A stretch of 64,000 nt of DNA from Pseudomonadota bacterium (GTDB lineage Bacteria; Pseudomonadota; Gammaproteobacteria; Acidiferrobacterales; UBA6901), in contig JAJXUF010000007.1 in the NCBI GenBank assembly GCA_021783175.1, forward strand, positions 1-64,000, given 5' to 3'. This document shows positions 54,980-64,000 of the stretch, piece after piece. Within the stretch, counting starts at the first letter, position 1. Each line of letters starts with the position of its first letter. The notes below the pieces were generated by a model that was not told the DNA's origin, made no database searches, and was given only the letters and a program-made list of their open reading frames with translations. A program made the position numbers and the translations under genes.

Positions 54980-55930
54980 GTGTCAGTAGACAACATGGCG
55001 GTATTCACCGGGAACGCCAATCCGGCTCTGGCGGAGCGGGTGGTTCATCACCTCGGCATCCCCCTCGGCAAGGTGCATGTCGGTCGATTCAGCGACGGCG
55101 AAACCTTGGTTGAGATCATGGAGAACGTGCGCGGACGTGACGTCTTCGTACTTCAGCCGACCTGCGCGCCAAGCAGCGACAACCTGATGGAGCTCTTGGT
55201 GATGATCGATGCGATCAAACGGGCGTCGGCGCGTCGTGTGACCGCAGTGATACCTTATTATGGATATGCGCGCCAAGACCGTCGCCCGCGCACTGCGCGG
55301 GTTGCGATAACCGCCAAGGTCGTGGCGGACATGATTACTGTGGCTGGTGCGAACGGTGTGCTAACCATGGATCTACATGCCGATCAGATCCAGGGATTTT
55401 TCAATATCCCGACCGACAATATCTATGCCGCGCCAGTTCTGCTTGGTGATATTTGGCGCAACAAGTACCAGGACTTGCTTGTGGTATCTCCGGATGTCGG
55501 CGGCGTGGTGCGTGCCCGGGCTTTGGCCAAACACCTGGACGCCGGTCTGGCAATCATAGACAAGCGCCGCCCGAGACCGAACGAAGCCAAGGTCATGAAT
55601 ATCATCGGCGAGGTTGAGGGGCACACCTGTGTGCTGATGGATGATCTTGTGGATACCGCCAACACCTTGTGCGAGGCAGCGGCGGCACTGAAGGATCATG
55701 GCGCTTTGAAGGTTGTCGCTTACTGTACTCATCCGGTGTTGTCGGGTCAGGCGGTACAGCGGATAGATAATTCGCGGCTGGATGAGCTGGTTGTTACGGA
55801 CACTATCCCGCTGCGTCCGGAGGCAAAGGCATGTCGGCGCATTCGCCAGCTGAGCATTGCCGAATTGTTGGCTGAGACAATGCGCCGAATCGCCAATGAC
55901 GATTCGGTCAGCACCTTGTTCATGGACTAG
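54980..55930 (+). CDS. prs: ribose-phosphate pyrophosphokinase
   Basis: Prs makes PRPP from ribose-5-phosphate and ATP for nucleotide, His and Trp synthesis. The 316-aa protein starts with GTG at 54980 (GGAG upstream; an ATG at 54995 is also in frame). It has the [11 protein letters not shown] start, [11 protein letters not shown] (about 130-140) and the PRPP loop [13 protein letters not shown] (about 217-229). Confidence 0.96.
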   Translation: MSVDNMAVFTGNANPALAERVVHHLGIPLGKVHVGRFSDGETLVEIMENVRGRDVFVLQPTCAPSSDNLMELLVMIDAIKRASARRVTAVIPYYGYARQDRRPRTARVAITAKVVADMITVAGANGVLTMDLHADQIQGFFNIPTDNIYAAPVLLGDIWRNKYQDLLVVSPDVGGVVRARALAKHLDAGLAIIDKRRPRPNEAKVMNIIGEVEGHTCVLMDDLVDTANTLCEAAAALKDHGALKVVAYCTHPVLSGQAVQRIDNSRLDELVVTDTIPLRPEAKACRRIRQLSIAELLAETMRRIANDDSVSTLFMD

Positions 55931-55962
55931 CGGCATGTGTACTGCCTGCAAGGGCAGTGCCG
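55931..55962 (+). terminator. hairpin after prs, no T tract
   Basis: Nested inverted repeats CGGCA/TGCCG and ACTGCC/GGCAGT form a stable hairpin right after the prs stop. No T run follows, so it may be an attenuator, an RNA-stability element or a rho-dependent end rather than an intrinsic terminator. Confidence 0.3.
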
Positions 55963-56206
55963 CTGTTCGAGTCAGCGCTAATTGAATGGGCCTTTGGCAA
56001 GGAATGAAGGCAGGACGCCCGAATTGACGAATCGGCAAGGACGCGAAGGCCACAGCGATTGGCATTTGGGAGCAGCAAGTTTTTTAAGTTTCCGGCGCAA
56101 AGTGCAGCAATTTCAGGAAAGATGCAGAACCTGAGCCCGGAGTGATAGACCTGCCAAGCCTGGTCGCGGGGAAGGCAGGAACTGAAAACCTAGTGGAGAT
56201 AGACAA

Positions 56207-56905
56207 ATGGCAAAATTTGAACTGAACGCTGAGCCGCGTGAGTCGAAAGGTACGGGTGCGAGCCGCCGCCTTCGTAACACCGGCAAGATTCCCGCAGTTA
56301 TTTACGGTGCCAACAAGGAGCCGGTGATGCTGGCGCTTGACCACGACGCGCTGTTTCACGCGGCGAAGAACGAATCGTTCTACACCTCGATTCTGACTGT
56401 AAATATCGGCGGTGAGAAGCAACAGGCGGTGTTGCGTGACATCCAGATGCATCCATTCAAACCGCGTATCCAGCATTTGGATCTGCAGCGCATCAGTGCA
56501 ACAGAGAAGCTGCACATGCACGTGCCCCTGCATTTCATCAACCAGGAAGTCGCGCCTGGCGTCAAACTGCAGGGCGGCATTGTCGCGCATCTGATGAGCG
56601 AGGTGGACGTGACCTGTCTTCCTCACCAGTTGCCTGAGTTCCTGACAATTGATCTTTCCAATCTGAACCTTGGTCAGTCCATCCACCTGAGCGACATCCC
56701 GCTGCCAGAGGGCGTAACAATCACCAGTATTGCCCATGGCGGAGATAATCTGGCGGTGGCAACGATCACGGTCGTACGCGCTGCGATTGAGGCCGAGGCA
56801 GAAGCGGCTGCCGCGGCTGCTGCCGCAACCGAGAGTGCCGCGGCGCCAGCGGCGGGCGCAGCACCAGGTGCGGCTGCCGATTCCGCCAAGAAGGAATCCA
56901 AATAG
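56207..56905 (+). CDS. rplY: 50S ribosomal protein L25/general stress protein Ctc
   Basis: L25 binds 5S rRNA. This 232-aa form is the long (TL5/CTC) type with an N-terminal L25 domain (1-92; LNAEPRESKGTGASRRLR start, VIYGANKEP) and a second beta domain (about 95-185). A low-complexity Ala/Gly-rich tail (about 190-232) ends KKESK. It is part of the prs-rplY-pth-ychF run. Confidence 0.95.
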   Translation: MAKFELNAEPRESKGTGASRRLRNTGKIPAVIYGANKEPVMLALDHDALFHAAKNESFYTSILTVNIGGEKQQAVLRDIQMHPFKPRIQHLDLQRISATEKLHMHVPLHFINQEVAPGVKLQGGIVAHLMSEVDVTCLPHQLPEFLTIDLSNLNLGQSIHLSDIPLPEGVTITSIAHGGDNLAVATITVVRAAIEAEAEAAAAAAAATESAAAPAAGAAPGAAADSAKKESK

Positions 56906-56935
56906 CGCAAGCCATCGGCAGGTTGAGGCCGAAGC

Positions 56936-57535
56936 ATGGTGTCGATGAGTCCGGGCGTCTCCTTGATTGCGGGACTTGGCAACCCAGGAGACGAGTATGC
57001 TGGGACGCGGCACAATGCGGGATTCTGGTTTGTGGATGCGCTTCTTAGCAAGCTCGGCGGCAGTCTGCGCCTCGAGGCGCGATTTCGGGGGCGGACTGCA
57101 CATGTTTCCGTCGCGGGCCGGGATGTCTGGTTGCTTGAGCCAGACACCTTTATGAACCGTAGCGGAGAAGCTGTGTCCCGCCTGGCGCGTTACTACAAGA
57201 TCCCGGTCGAGGAAATTCTTATCGTGCACGACGAGCTGGATCTGGCGCCGGGAACTGTGCGTCTGAAGCGCGGCGGTGGCGACGGCGGCCATAACGGGGT
57301 TGCCGATACCATTACCAATCTGGCGGGGCGCGAGTTTTTACGACTGCGTATCGGCATCGGAAGGCCCGCAAGCAGCGCGCAGGTAGTCTCGTACGTCCTT
57401 CACAGGGCACCGGAAACCGAGCAGCAGTTGATCGACACGGCAATTCAAGATGCCGTCGCGCATATCGAAGATATTGTGCAAGGTAACGTACAAAAAGTCA
57501 TGAACGCGCTGCATACACGTGCGCGCGAGGTGTAG
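56936..57535 (+). CDS. pth: peptidyl-tRNA hydrolase
   Basis: Pth frees tRNA from stalled peptidyl-tRNA. The 199-aa protein has the start LIAGLGNPGDEYAGTRHN with the catalytic His (TRHN), the FMNRSG motif and HDELDL with catalytic Asp, then GGHNG. ATG at 56936 or 56945 may be used. It is 30 bp after rplY. Confidence 0.96.
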   Translation: MVSMSPGVSLIAGLGNPGDEYAGTRHNAGFWFVDALLSKLGGSLRLEARFRGRTAHVSVAGRDVWLLEPDTFMNRSGEAVSRLARYYKIPVEEILIVHDELDLAPGTVRLKRGGGDGGHNGVADTITNLAGREFLRLRIGIGRPASSAQVVSYVLHRAPETEQQLIDTAIQDAVAHIEDIVQGNVQKVMNALHTRAREV

Positions 57536-57541
57536 CCAGGT

Positions 57542-58633
57542 ATGGGAATCAAATGTGGCATTGTGGGATTACCGAACGTAGGCAAATCCACCCTCTTCAA
57601 CGCGCTCACTCAGGCGGGCATTCAAGCCGAAAATTACCCTTTCTGCACCATCGACCCGAACGTCGGCATCGTAGAGGTGCCGGATCCACGGCTGACAAAA
57701 CTTGCGACGATCGCCAAACCAGAGAAGACAATTCCGGCAACCATTGAATTTGTGGACATCGCCGGGCTGGTGGAGGGTGCATCCAAGGGTGAAGGGCTGG
57801 GCAACAAGTTTCTCGCGCACATCCGCGAGGTCGATGCAGTGGCGCACGTGGTTCGCTGTTTCGAGGATGAAAACATTGTGCATGTGCGCGGACACATCGA
57901 CCCGCTATCCGATGTCGATGTTATCAATACCGAGCTCGCACTTGCTGATCTGGAAACCGTGGAAAAGGCGCAGGCACGGGCCGAAAAAGGAGCAAAGAGC
58001 GGAAACAAGGAGGAAATTCGTCTGCGCGACCTACTAGCTCGCGTGCGTACCCAGCTCGATGGCGGTGCTCCGGTACGCGCCGTGCAGCTTGATGACAACG
58101 ACAGAAAGCTCCTGAAACCCCTGTGCCTGCTGACCGACAAACCTCTCATGTACATCGCCAACGTCGCCGAGAACGGCTTTCAGGGGAATCCCATGTTGGA
58201 TGCGGTGATGCAGCGAGCGCGCGAAGAAAGCTCGGTAGTGGTACCGATATGTGCGGCAATTGAGGCGGAACTTGCAGGAATGAGCGCTGAGGACAAGAGC
58301 GAGTTTCTGCAAGAGATGGGTCTTGACGAGCCGGGGCTCAACCGCGTCATTCGGGCAGCCTACAATCTGCTTGGGTTGCAGACGTATTTTACAGCCGGCC
58401 CGAAAGAAGTGCGCGCGTGGACCGTTCGCGTCGGGTCGACAGCGCCGCAGGCGGCCGGCGTAATTCACTCGGATTTTGAGCGCGGATTCATCCGTGCTGA
58501 GGTGGTTGCGTACGACGACTACGTCAGCCATCAAGGCGAGCATGGCGCCAAGGAAGCTGGGAGATTCCGGCTGGAAGGCAAGGATTACGTGGTGCACGAC
58601 GGAGACGTCATGCATTTCCGGTTTAACGTCTAG
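57542..58633 (+). CDS. ychF: redox-regulated ATPase YchF
   Basis: YchF is an Obg-related P-loop ATPase that binds ribosomes and affects stress responses. The 363-aa protein has G1 [14 protein letters not shown] (about 8-21), G3 DIAGLV (about 71-76), a coiled-coil arm (about 125-165) and a C-terminal TGS domain ending [11 protein letters not shown]. It uses ATP because the Asp-specific G4 is replaced (NVAENG). It follows pth by 6 bp. Confidence 0.97.
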   Translation: MGIKCGIVGLPNVGKSTLFNALTQAGIQAENYPFCTIDPNVGIVEVPDPRLTKLATIAKPEKTIPATIEFVDIAGLVEGASKGEGLGNKFLAHIREVDAVAHVVRCFEDENIVHVRGHIDPLSDVDVINTELALADLETVEKAQARAEKGAKSGNKEEIRLRDLLARVRTQLDGGAPVRAVQLDDNDRKLLKPLCLLTDKPLMYIANVAENGFQGNPMLDAVMQRAREESSVVVPICAAIEAELAGMSAEDKSEFLQEMGLDEPGLNRVIRAAYNLLGLQTYFTAGPKEVRAWTVRVGSTAPQAAGVIHSDFERGFIRAEVVAYDDYVSHQGEHGAKEAGRFRLEGKDYVVHDGDVMHFRFNV

Positions 58634-58717
58634 ATGCCGACCTGCGCGGAAACCGCACCTCGTCGGCTTCTACTTGTGCCAAATGTATTGAATCCTGTAT
58701 CTTATGCAACCTTTTTT

Positions 58718-58794
58718 GGCTATGTAGCTCAGCTGGTTAGAGCGCGGCACTCATAATGCTGAGGTCGGTGGTTCGAGCCCACCCATAGCCACCA
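58718..58794 (+). tRNA. tRNA-Met (CAU), elongator
   Basis: A 77-nt cloverleaf has acceptor stem GGCTATG/CATAGCC, anticodon CAT at 58752-58754, T-loop GTTCGAG and encoded CCA at 58792-58794. It matches the elongator type (paired first base), not initiator tRNA. An integrase gene begins 116 bp downstream, so its 3' end is the likely attachment site of the mobile element. Confidence 0.96.
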
Positions 58795-58800
58795 ATAAAT
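58775..58800. other. probable attachment site (att) at the tRNA-Met 3' end
   Basis: The integrase gene lies just after a tRNA, the usual position for tyrosine-recombinase elements that insert in tRNA 3' ends. The matching repeat at the far end of the element is outside the window, so the exact att core is not shown. Confidence 0.4.
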
Positions 58801-58841
58801 CAATCAGTTACACATTGTCTCCTGGCCCCTCCCTTACCTTT

Positions 58842-58861
58842 TGCTGCACTCCTGCTGCACT
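58842..58861 (+). repeat. 9-bp direct repeat upstream of the integrase
   Basis: TGCTGCACT occurs at 58842-58850 and again at 58853-58861, 11 bp apart, about one helical turn. This may be an integrase arm-type or excisionase binding site. Confidence 0.4.
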
Positions 58862-58909
58862 GCCGCCGAACTTGAGATAAACTTACTCTGGTTTTCACGG
58901 AGGAGGCTA

Positions 58910-59905
58910 ATGGCGACATTTTTGCAGCGGCCCGGGCGGGGCGGAAAGCGCGTATGGCAGGTGCAGGTGCGCAGACGCGGATATCCGGCGCAGATCTGTA
59001 CCTTCAACACAAAGGGCGAGGCGGAGACGTGGGCCGTAACGCTCGAATCTCAGATGAAGCGCGGGGTGTATGTCTCCCGATCCGAGTCCGAGAACACGAC
59101 ACTTACCGAAGCACTGGAGCGGTACCGTCGGGAGGTCACGCCCCACAAGAAAAGTGCCTACGACGAGATCTATAAGCTGAAAGCATGGAAAGAGAGCCGG
59201 TTGGCGCGTCGATCGCTCGCTTCGATTCAGGGCAAGGACCTAGCGGCTTGGCGCGACGCTGAGATCCGGCGGGGATCGTCTCCCGCGACCGTGCGACGCA
59301 AGCTCGCGCTGTTTTCCCATCTGTTCGCGATCGCGAGGAAGGAATGGGGAATGGAATCGCTCATCAACCCAGTCGAAAATATCCGGTTGCCACCACCGGG
59401 TCAGCCTCGTACCCGCCGGCTCGTGGACGACGAGGAAGCCCGGCTCCTGGCCACTGCGAAGACCTACGGTGGCGAAATCGGCCCGATCATCACGTGGGCG
59501 ATCGAAACCGCGATGCGCCGCAGCGAAATCTCGGCGATGCAATGGGAAAACTTGGACCGGAAGGCCCACGTGCTACTGCTCCCCGAGACCAAGAACGGCA
59601 CACCCCGGCGAGTGCCGCTCTCAAGTCGGGCACTGGCGGCCTTGGAAAGACTGCCCCGTCGCATCGATGGAAAAGTGTGGGATATGAAACCGGATTCGAT
59701 AAGCCAGGCGTTCGAGCGGGTCTGCTTGTCCGCCGGTGTCGAAGGGCTAACCTTCCACGATCTGCGTCACGAGGCGACAAGTCGACTCTTTGAGAAGGGA
59801 CTAAACCCCATGGAAGTTGCAGCCATCACCGGGCACAAAACATTGCAGATGCTGAAGCGATACACGCACCTGAGGGCGGAAGATCTGGTGGGAAGGCTAG
59901 GCTAG
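58910..59905 (+). CDS. tyrosine-recombinase integrase of a mobile element
   Basis: This 331-aa integrase (ATG at 58910, AGGAGG just before) has an N-terminal arm-type domain (about 1-60), a core-binding domain (about 65-155) and the catalytic domain. Catalytic residues are R203 (AMRRSE), K228, H283 and R286 (HDLRHEA), H309 (TGHKT) and Y318 (YTHL), so it looks active. It resembles phage and genomic-island integrases and is aimed away from tRNA-Met. It is convergent with the conjugation gene that follows. Confidence 0.95.
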   Translation: MATFLQRPGRGGKRVWQVQVRRRGYPAQICTFNTKGEAETWAVTLESQMKRGVYVSRSESENTTLTEALERYRREVTPHKKSAYDEIYKLKAWKESRLARRSLASIQGKDLAAWRDAEIRRGSSPATVRRKLALFSHLFAIARKEWGMESLINPVENIRLPPPGQPRTRRLVDDEEARLLATAKTYGGEIGPIITWAIETAMRRSEISAMQWENLDRKAHVLLLPETKNGTPRRVPLSSRALAALERLPRRIDGKVWDMKPDSISQAFERVCLSAGVEGLTFHDLRHEATSRLFEKGLNPMEVAAITGHKTLQMLKRYTHLRAEDLVGRLG

Positions 59906-59946
59906 GGGCTCGTCTATTTATTGCACCACTGGCCTGACCCAATTAC

Positions 59947-61587
59947 TCACGACCTCATCCGCTGAACCAGATCAACAACCGCGCTCGACACGCCCGCCGG
60001 CGGGGCCGCAGGCTCCGACGCGGTTGCCCCGGTCGCGGTTGCAGCAACAAACGGCCGGCAAACCTCCGCCCGCGCGGGCGGGATCGGAATCTCGACCCGA
60101 GCAATAGGGAAATCGCCCGCCAGTTTCAGGAATCCTCTGCGATCGGGGAGCCCCGCGATTTCCGAAGGCAGCACCACCCGTTCGATGCTGATCTGCTCGC
60201 TTTCTCCGGAATGCGAGCCACCGCTACCGGACCCCTCGCTTCGCACCCGGCGCGACAGCTGCTGATCGCCAAGCAGACGGCTGCCCCAGTCCGCGGTCTC
60301 CGGATCGCCCGCGCGCAGGATCAGCTGGGAAGAGAAGCAGCTCAATAGCGTCTGCGCGCCCTGCAGGCCGTACGCCCCGCGCAACTGTGCGACCGTCTGC
60401 AGACCGGCACAAGCGCACAGCCCGAATTTCCGCCCCTGGGTGAGCGCGTCCGACAGCGCCTGGACGCGCCCGAGTGCCGCCAATTCGTCCAACAACAGCC
60501 ATAATCGCCGGTTGCGATCCGGCGGCAGCGCCAGTACGGCGCTCACCAGTTCCCCGATCCACGCCGCAATAAGTGGACGCAGCGCCGTACTCAAGTCCGC
60601 CCGCACCGGAATCCAGAGCCATCCGCTTCCCCCCTCGACCCAGCGGCGCAGACTCCAGGCGTCAGCCCCCGCACCAGGCGGCAGGAAACGATAGGGAGCC
60701 AGATACGCACCGATGATCGCGCGCACCGAGCCCAGCATCTTGGCCGCGCCGGAATCGAACAAGGTCTGTGCCGGCAGGCCCGATACCAGCCCCTCGAGGT
60801 CGTCGGAGCTTGCGACGGTGAGCCCCTGCACCAGATCGGCATTCGTACTACTTCCCCGGCGCTCCATCAGCCGTTGCAGCACCGCACTGGTCAACCCCTG
60901 GGCGTAGAGCTGCCACTGCTGGGCATCCGGGCCCTCGGTATCGGGGAGCAGGCTCTTCGCGAGGCGCTCCGCATCCGCCGCACTAATCATCTCTGCCAGC
61001 GGTGACCAGGCCACACTGCGTGCATCCAGCGGATTCAACAGTGTGTCACCACACCGCCAATACCGCGCCATCAGTTCACCGCCCGGATCGACCACGACCG
61101 CCCGCTCCCCCGCGCGGTCGCGGATCGTATCCACCAGGGCCTGCAGTGCAAGCGATTTGCCGGTGCCGGTGGAACCGCTGAGCAACACATGCTGTGTTTC
61201 GATGTCGCGCGGGATAGAGACCTGGCCGATCGGGATGGCGCCGCGCTCCCTGCGCGCGGGTCGACCCAGGCGCGCCCCGCGCTGGACGAGGCTGCCGCCG
61301 CGCCGCCGGAGCGCATAAGCGATGACCGCGACGACCACCACCGCGACCGCCGGCACGAGGTACACCACCGGCGGCAGGACCCGGGCCAGTTGCACCAGGA
61401 ACGAAAGCGCGCTTTCACGCGCAGGCGCTGCCAACAACTGCGCGCGCAGCCATGCGCCCGCCGCCCGCGCCCCGTCCGAAAAACCCACCGGGTGCAGGGA
61501 GGCATCGCCGGCGTAGCCTAAAAGGGTCAGTACCCACCACCCAGTGAGCGTCCCTGGGAACCGTTTGGCTCGCGCTGCCTTCGTCAT
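59947..61587 (-). CDS. type IV coupling protein, TraD/TrwB-like
   Basis: This conjugation ATPase couples the relaxosome to the secretion channel. From the ATG at 61587 (AGGAGA box) it is 546 aa. Two membrane helices lie near 12-28 and 72-93, Walker A is SGSTGTGKS (137-145), and Walker B is WLLLDELAAL near 380. The C-terminal tail is Ala/Pro-rich. The longer frame upstream runs into the relaxase end and is not translated. It is shorter than F TraD (717 aa) and near TrwB size (507). Confidence 0.88.
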   Translation of the reverse strand: MTKAARAKRFPGTLTGWWVLTLLGYAGDASLHPVGFSDGARAAGAWLRAQLLAAPARESALSFLVQLARVLPPVVYLVPAVAVVVVAVIAYALRRRGGSLVQRGARLGRPARRERGAIPIGQVSIPRDIETQHVLLSGSTGTGKSLALQALVDTIRDRAGERAVVVDPGGELMARYWRCGDTLLNPLDARSVAWSPLAEMISAADAERLAKSLLPDTEGPDAQQWQLYAQGLTSAVLQRLMERRGSSTNADLVQGLTVASSDDLEGLVSGLPAQTLFDSGAAKMLGSVRAIIGAYLAPYRFLPPGAGADAWSLRRWVEGGSGWLWIPVRADLSTALRPLIAAWIGELVSAVLALPPDRNRRLWLLLDELAALGRVQALSDALTQGRKFGLCACAGLQTVAQLRGAYGLQGAQTLLSCFSSQLILRAGDPETADWGSRLLGDQQLSRRVRSEGSGSGGSHSGESEQISIERVVLPSEIAGLPDRRGFLKLAGDFPIARVEIPIPPARAEVCRPFVAATATGATASEPAAPPAGVSSAVVDLVQRMRS

Positions 61588-61682
61588 GGTTTCATCTCCT
61601 GATCGGAATCGGGTTCCGGATCGTGAAGGCCGGCGGAATGCCGGCCTCTCTATATATAGGTATGCGGCGGAAATGCCGCCAC
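61588..61682 (-). promoter_or_regulatory. intergenic hairpins between relaxase and coupling gene
   Basis: Two perfect inverted repeats, AGGCCGGC/GCCGGCCT and GGCGG/CCGCC, lie in the 95 bp between the relaxase stop and the coupling-protein start. They could act as an RNA-processing or attenuation element that separates expression of the two genes. No T run follows, so neither is an intrinsic terminator. Confidence 0.4.
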
Positions 61683-64000
61683 TCAGCGATCGAGTTCGGC
61701 CGCGTGCCTCGACACAGCCGGGGCCGGCGCAGCCCGCTGCATCCGGTGCCCGGCCTCGCGGGCTTGCGCCAGGTCGCCCGCGCGGCCGAGTTCGCGGGCG
61801 GCCGCCGCGCGCAGGGACTGAAGTTGCGACCGATCCGGTATCGACGTCTCGCGGCCCGCGGTGAGGGCGTGCTGCTTCTCCGCCCACGTCTCCCACGACT
61901 GTTGCAGCCGCTGCGGGTTGTCGGTCACGATCTGCAGGCGCTTGCGCTCGCGCGAGCACGCGACGTAGGCCGTTTCGGCCGTCGCCACACGGCAGGCCTC
62001 ACCCGCGACGATCACGTGATCCACCGTCGCGCCCTGGGCGGCATGCACTGTCCGGCACCAGCCGTAATCGATGCGGTGGTTTTGCCTGGGGTCGAGCGTG
62101 ACTTCCCGCCCATCATCGAGCCGTGCCAGGACCTGCGTGCCGCCGTCCCGGTCAGGGTCAACGTGCTCGATCGTCGCGGTCTGGCCGTTCACGATCCTGT
62201 CGTCGCCGCGGCCCTGGTTCTCCTTGAAAATGATCTGGTCTCCGGCGGCCAGGGTCAGGTTGCGGGGTGCATAGACGCCTGCGGCTTTCTCCTTTGCCGG
62301 GTTCCAGGCTTTCTCTGTGCCGCCCAAAGCGCGCAGCACGACCTGGTTGCCATCGATCCGGGATACCTCGTAGTCGGTGGCGTGCCGATTGCGGCCCTTG
62401 CCCGCTTCCAGCCGGACCACCATGCCCGCCCGGTAGGATTCGGCCTGGGTCGCCTTCTCCCGAGTGAGCCCCGCCTTGTCGAGCGCGGGGATCCGAACCT
62501 CATCGCGCGATACCTCACCCCGTTCCTGCAGGCCTGCCCGGATCTGCGCATTGACCTGCTGCCGCACGGTGTTCGTGCCGCTGAGCACCAAGGTTTTTGC
62601 ACGTTCTTCGGCAGACAGGGAGAGATAGGCCTCGGCGGTCGTCCGGGCTAGCCCTGAGCGCCGCTCCTGCGGGGTCGTTTTTTCATTGCCGTTCGGGTCG
62701 CGTGCATGGGCCACGGCGGGGTCCAGGGTGATTTGGGCTTCGATCGTGTAGGCCATTGCTTTCGCGGTCGCCCCGGCGGCATCGCCGCGGGCGAAGGCCT
62801 GTGCGATGGCGCGCAGTTCCGGGTCCACCTGGCGCTTAATCTCATCGATCGTGGCGTGCGCGATGGCGCCGGTTTCGATCAGTTGCGCGAACGGCTGGCC
62901 GGCTTCGACCGCCTTGAGCTGGCGCGGATCGCCGACCAGCACGAGGCGCCCACCCTCCTGGTCGAGTTTGCGCATCAGCGCGTCCATGTCTTTCGCGCCG
63001 ACCATCCCGGCCTCATCCAGAATCACGAAGCGGTTTTCATTGTAGTCGTGTTCGCGGGCAAGGAAGCTTGCTACGGTGCGGTTGATCTCCGCGCCTGCGC
63101 TTTCCAGTTCGTTGCGCGCCTTCGCGCTGGGGGCGATGCCGATCACTTCAAGCCCGCGATCATGCGCGGCCTCGATGAGTCCGCTCATCGCCGTGGTCTT
63201 GCCTGCACCGGCCGCGCCGACGATGCCGGTCACCGTGTCGGTCGAGGTGAATCCGAGCTTCAATGCTTGGCGCTGACCGTCGCTATACCGGAATCCCTGT
63301 GAGGCCTCGCGCTGCTCTATATGGAGCGCCGCCGCCTCCGGCGTCATCAGCTGCCGCGCCTGCCCCTGGCCGGCGCGGGCGCGGCTCAGGATTTCCTGCT
63401 CGCGGTGGAGCGCATCTCGGGTGGTGTACGTGTTGCCACCGGCATCCAGCAGTCCGCCGGCCTTCGCCTCGATCGCACGGTCGACCCTGTCGAGATCGGT
63501 GTTGCCCATGCCGGCCTTGAGCGCTTCGAGCCGCAGGGCATCCCGGCGGAACACGGTCTTGCGTTCCGCCAGGTGGCGGGTGCCGGACTTGACGGCCTCA
63601 TGGGACAGGTCGGGAGACGTGATCGTGTCACCGGCTGGCGGATGGTCGAGGACGATCCCCGCATCGCGCGCTTCCTGCCGCCACAGCCATCGTTGCCCGG
63701 ACTGATCGTCCTGCGTCTTGTCCTCGCGGGTCGCCAGATTGGCCAGGACCCGGTCCCTCGCGTCCGACGTTTCACGGGTCAACCCGCGGGATTCCAGCGC
63801 GGCATCGATCTGTTCCCGGCGCTGCGAGAATCGAGCGATCTGCTCGTCGCTGATGTGTGCCAGCTCGAATCCGTCACCGGTCCGGCGGATGGAATAGCCC
63901 ATCGCCTGGATCTCACGAGCGAGTTCGTTCTTGTAATGCGCGTCGGCGAGGTGCATCAGCACACTGTGCTCACCGAACTGCAGATCCATGGCCGCCCAGG
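61683..64000 (-). CDS. MobF-type conjugative relaxase-helicase, 5'-partial
   Basis: This is the C-terminal part of a TraI/TrwC-like protein that nicks oriT and unwinds the transferred strand. The frame stays open to the right edge (the ATG at 63989 is internal), so the nicking Tyr and His triad lie outside. From that Met, LADAHYKNELAREIQAMGY is the end of the relaxase domain. The SF1 helicase shows Walker A GAAGAGKTT (258-266), Walker B VILDEAGMV, GDPRQL and YVACSR. The helicase motifs are intact. Confidence 0.93.
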   Translation of the reverse strand, partial: WAAMDLQFGEHSVLMHLADAHYKNELAREIQAMGYSIRRTGDGFELAHISDEQIARFSQRREQIDAALESRGLTRETSDARDRVLANLATREDKTQDDQSGQRWLWRQEARDAGIVLDHPPAGDTITSPDLSHEAVKSGTRHLAERKTVFRRDALRLEALKAGMGNTDLDRVDRAIEAKAGGLLDAGGNTYTTRDALHREQEILSRARAGQGQARQLMTPEAAALHIEQREASQGFRYSDGQRQALKLGFTSTDTVTGIVGAAGAGKTTAMSGLIEAAHDRGLEVIGIAPSAKARNELESAGAEINRTVASFLAREHDYNENRFVILDEAGMVGAKDMDALMRKLDQEGGRLVLVGDPRQLKAVEAGQPFAQLIETGAIAHATIDEIKRQVDPELRAIAQAFARGDAAGATAKAMAYTIEAQITLDPAVAHARDPNGNEKTTPQERRSGLARTTAEAYLSLSAEERAKTLVLSGTNTVRQQVNAQIRAGLQERGEVSRDEVRIPALDKAGLTREKATQAESYRAGMVVRLEAGKGRNRHATDYEVSRIDGNQVVLRALGGTEKAWNPAKEKAAGVYAPRNLTLAAGDQIIFKENQGRGDDRIVNGQTATIEHVDPDRDGGTQVLARLDDGREVTLDPRQNHRIDYGWCRTVHAAQGATVDHVIVAGEACRVATAETAYVACSRERKRLQIVTDNPQRLQQSWETWAEKQHALTAGRETSIPDRSQLQSLRAAAARELGRAGDLAQAREAGHRMQRAAPAPAVSRHAAELDR

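Noticed and set aside
56084..57292. 402-codon minus-strand ORF opposite rplY and pth
   Set aside because: It is the antisense shadow of two certain genes and has no recognisable domain.
61623..62651. 342-codon plus-strand ORF opposite the relaxase
   Set aside because: Shadow frame of the MobF helicase coding sequence; no domain and no ribosome site.

Overview
The window is a gammaproteobacterial chromosome segment. It carries the argH / AlgZ-like kinases / AlgR / hemC-D-X-Y block, the cyaY-lptM-lysA-dapF-DUF484-xerC block, hslVU, hemA-prfA-prmC, and lolB-ispE-tRNA-Gln-prs-rplY-pth-ychF. These gene orders are typical of Gammaproteobacteria. GC is high, and a SoxW-like thioredoxin and a CstA are present, which suggests an environmental, possibly Chromatiales- or Acidiferrobacterales-like lineage. 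That placement is inference; no rRNA is in the window.

Layout. Positions 1-1600 are insertion-sequence debris: an IS30-family element with its right end inside a broken IS3-family orfA, an orfB fragment, and an IS21 istB remnant. Positions 2179-9194 are a minus-strand run: dynamin-like GTPase, mutM, then a four-gene GldA/F/G-DUF4340 ABC system. Positions 9644-12648 hold a cysteine-rich secreted protein, a ferredoxin-flavin reductase, a small lipoprotein and a zinc-type CDF exporter. Positions 12661-20358 (minus) are hemY-X-D-C, AlgR and two LytS-type kinases, interrupted by a plus-strand thioredoxin-fold gene. A structured intergenic region with a perfect terminator separates the kinases from argH. 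Positions 21077-31979 contain argH, a diguanylate cyclase, small housekeeping genes, purT, tandem Slp lipoproteins, cyaY, lptM and lysA. Positions 31993-43069 run dapF, xerC, dodecin, MarC, hslVU, an Hsp20 gene with a clear sigma-32 promoter, argB and slmA. Positions 43115-51393 are mostly minus strand: GIDE-EF-hand protein plus LemA, moeB, prmC-prfA-hemA and cstA. Positions 51566-58633 are the TPR lipoprotein, lolB, ispE, tRNA-Gln, prs, rplY, pth and ychF operon region.

From the tRNA-Met(CAU) at 58718 the DNA becomes accessory. A tyrosine integrase, a TraD/TrwB-like coupling ATPase and a MobF relaxase-helicase that runs off the right edge mark one end of an integrative conjugative or mobilizable element.

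No CRISPR array or recognisable new defence system was found. The observations most worth a second look are a four-copy 7-bp repeat inside the ABC ATPase gene, a kinase pair in which one member has lost the N-box Asn, a candidate structured RNA between the kinases and argH, the EF-hand/GIDE/LemA pair, and the element boundary at tRNA-Met.
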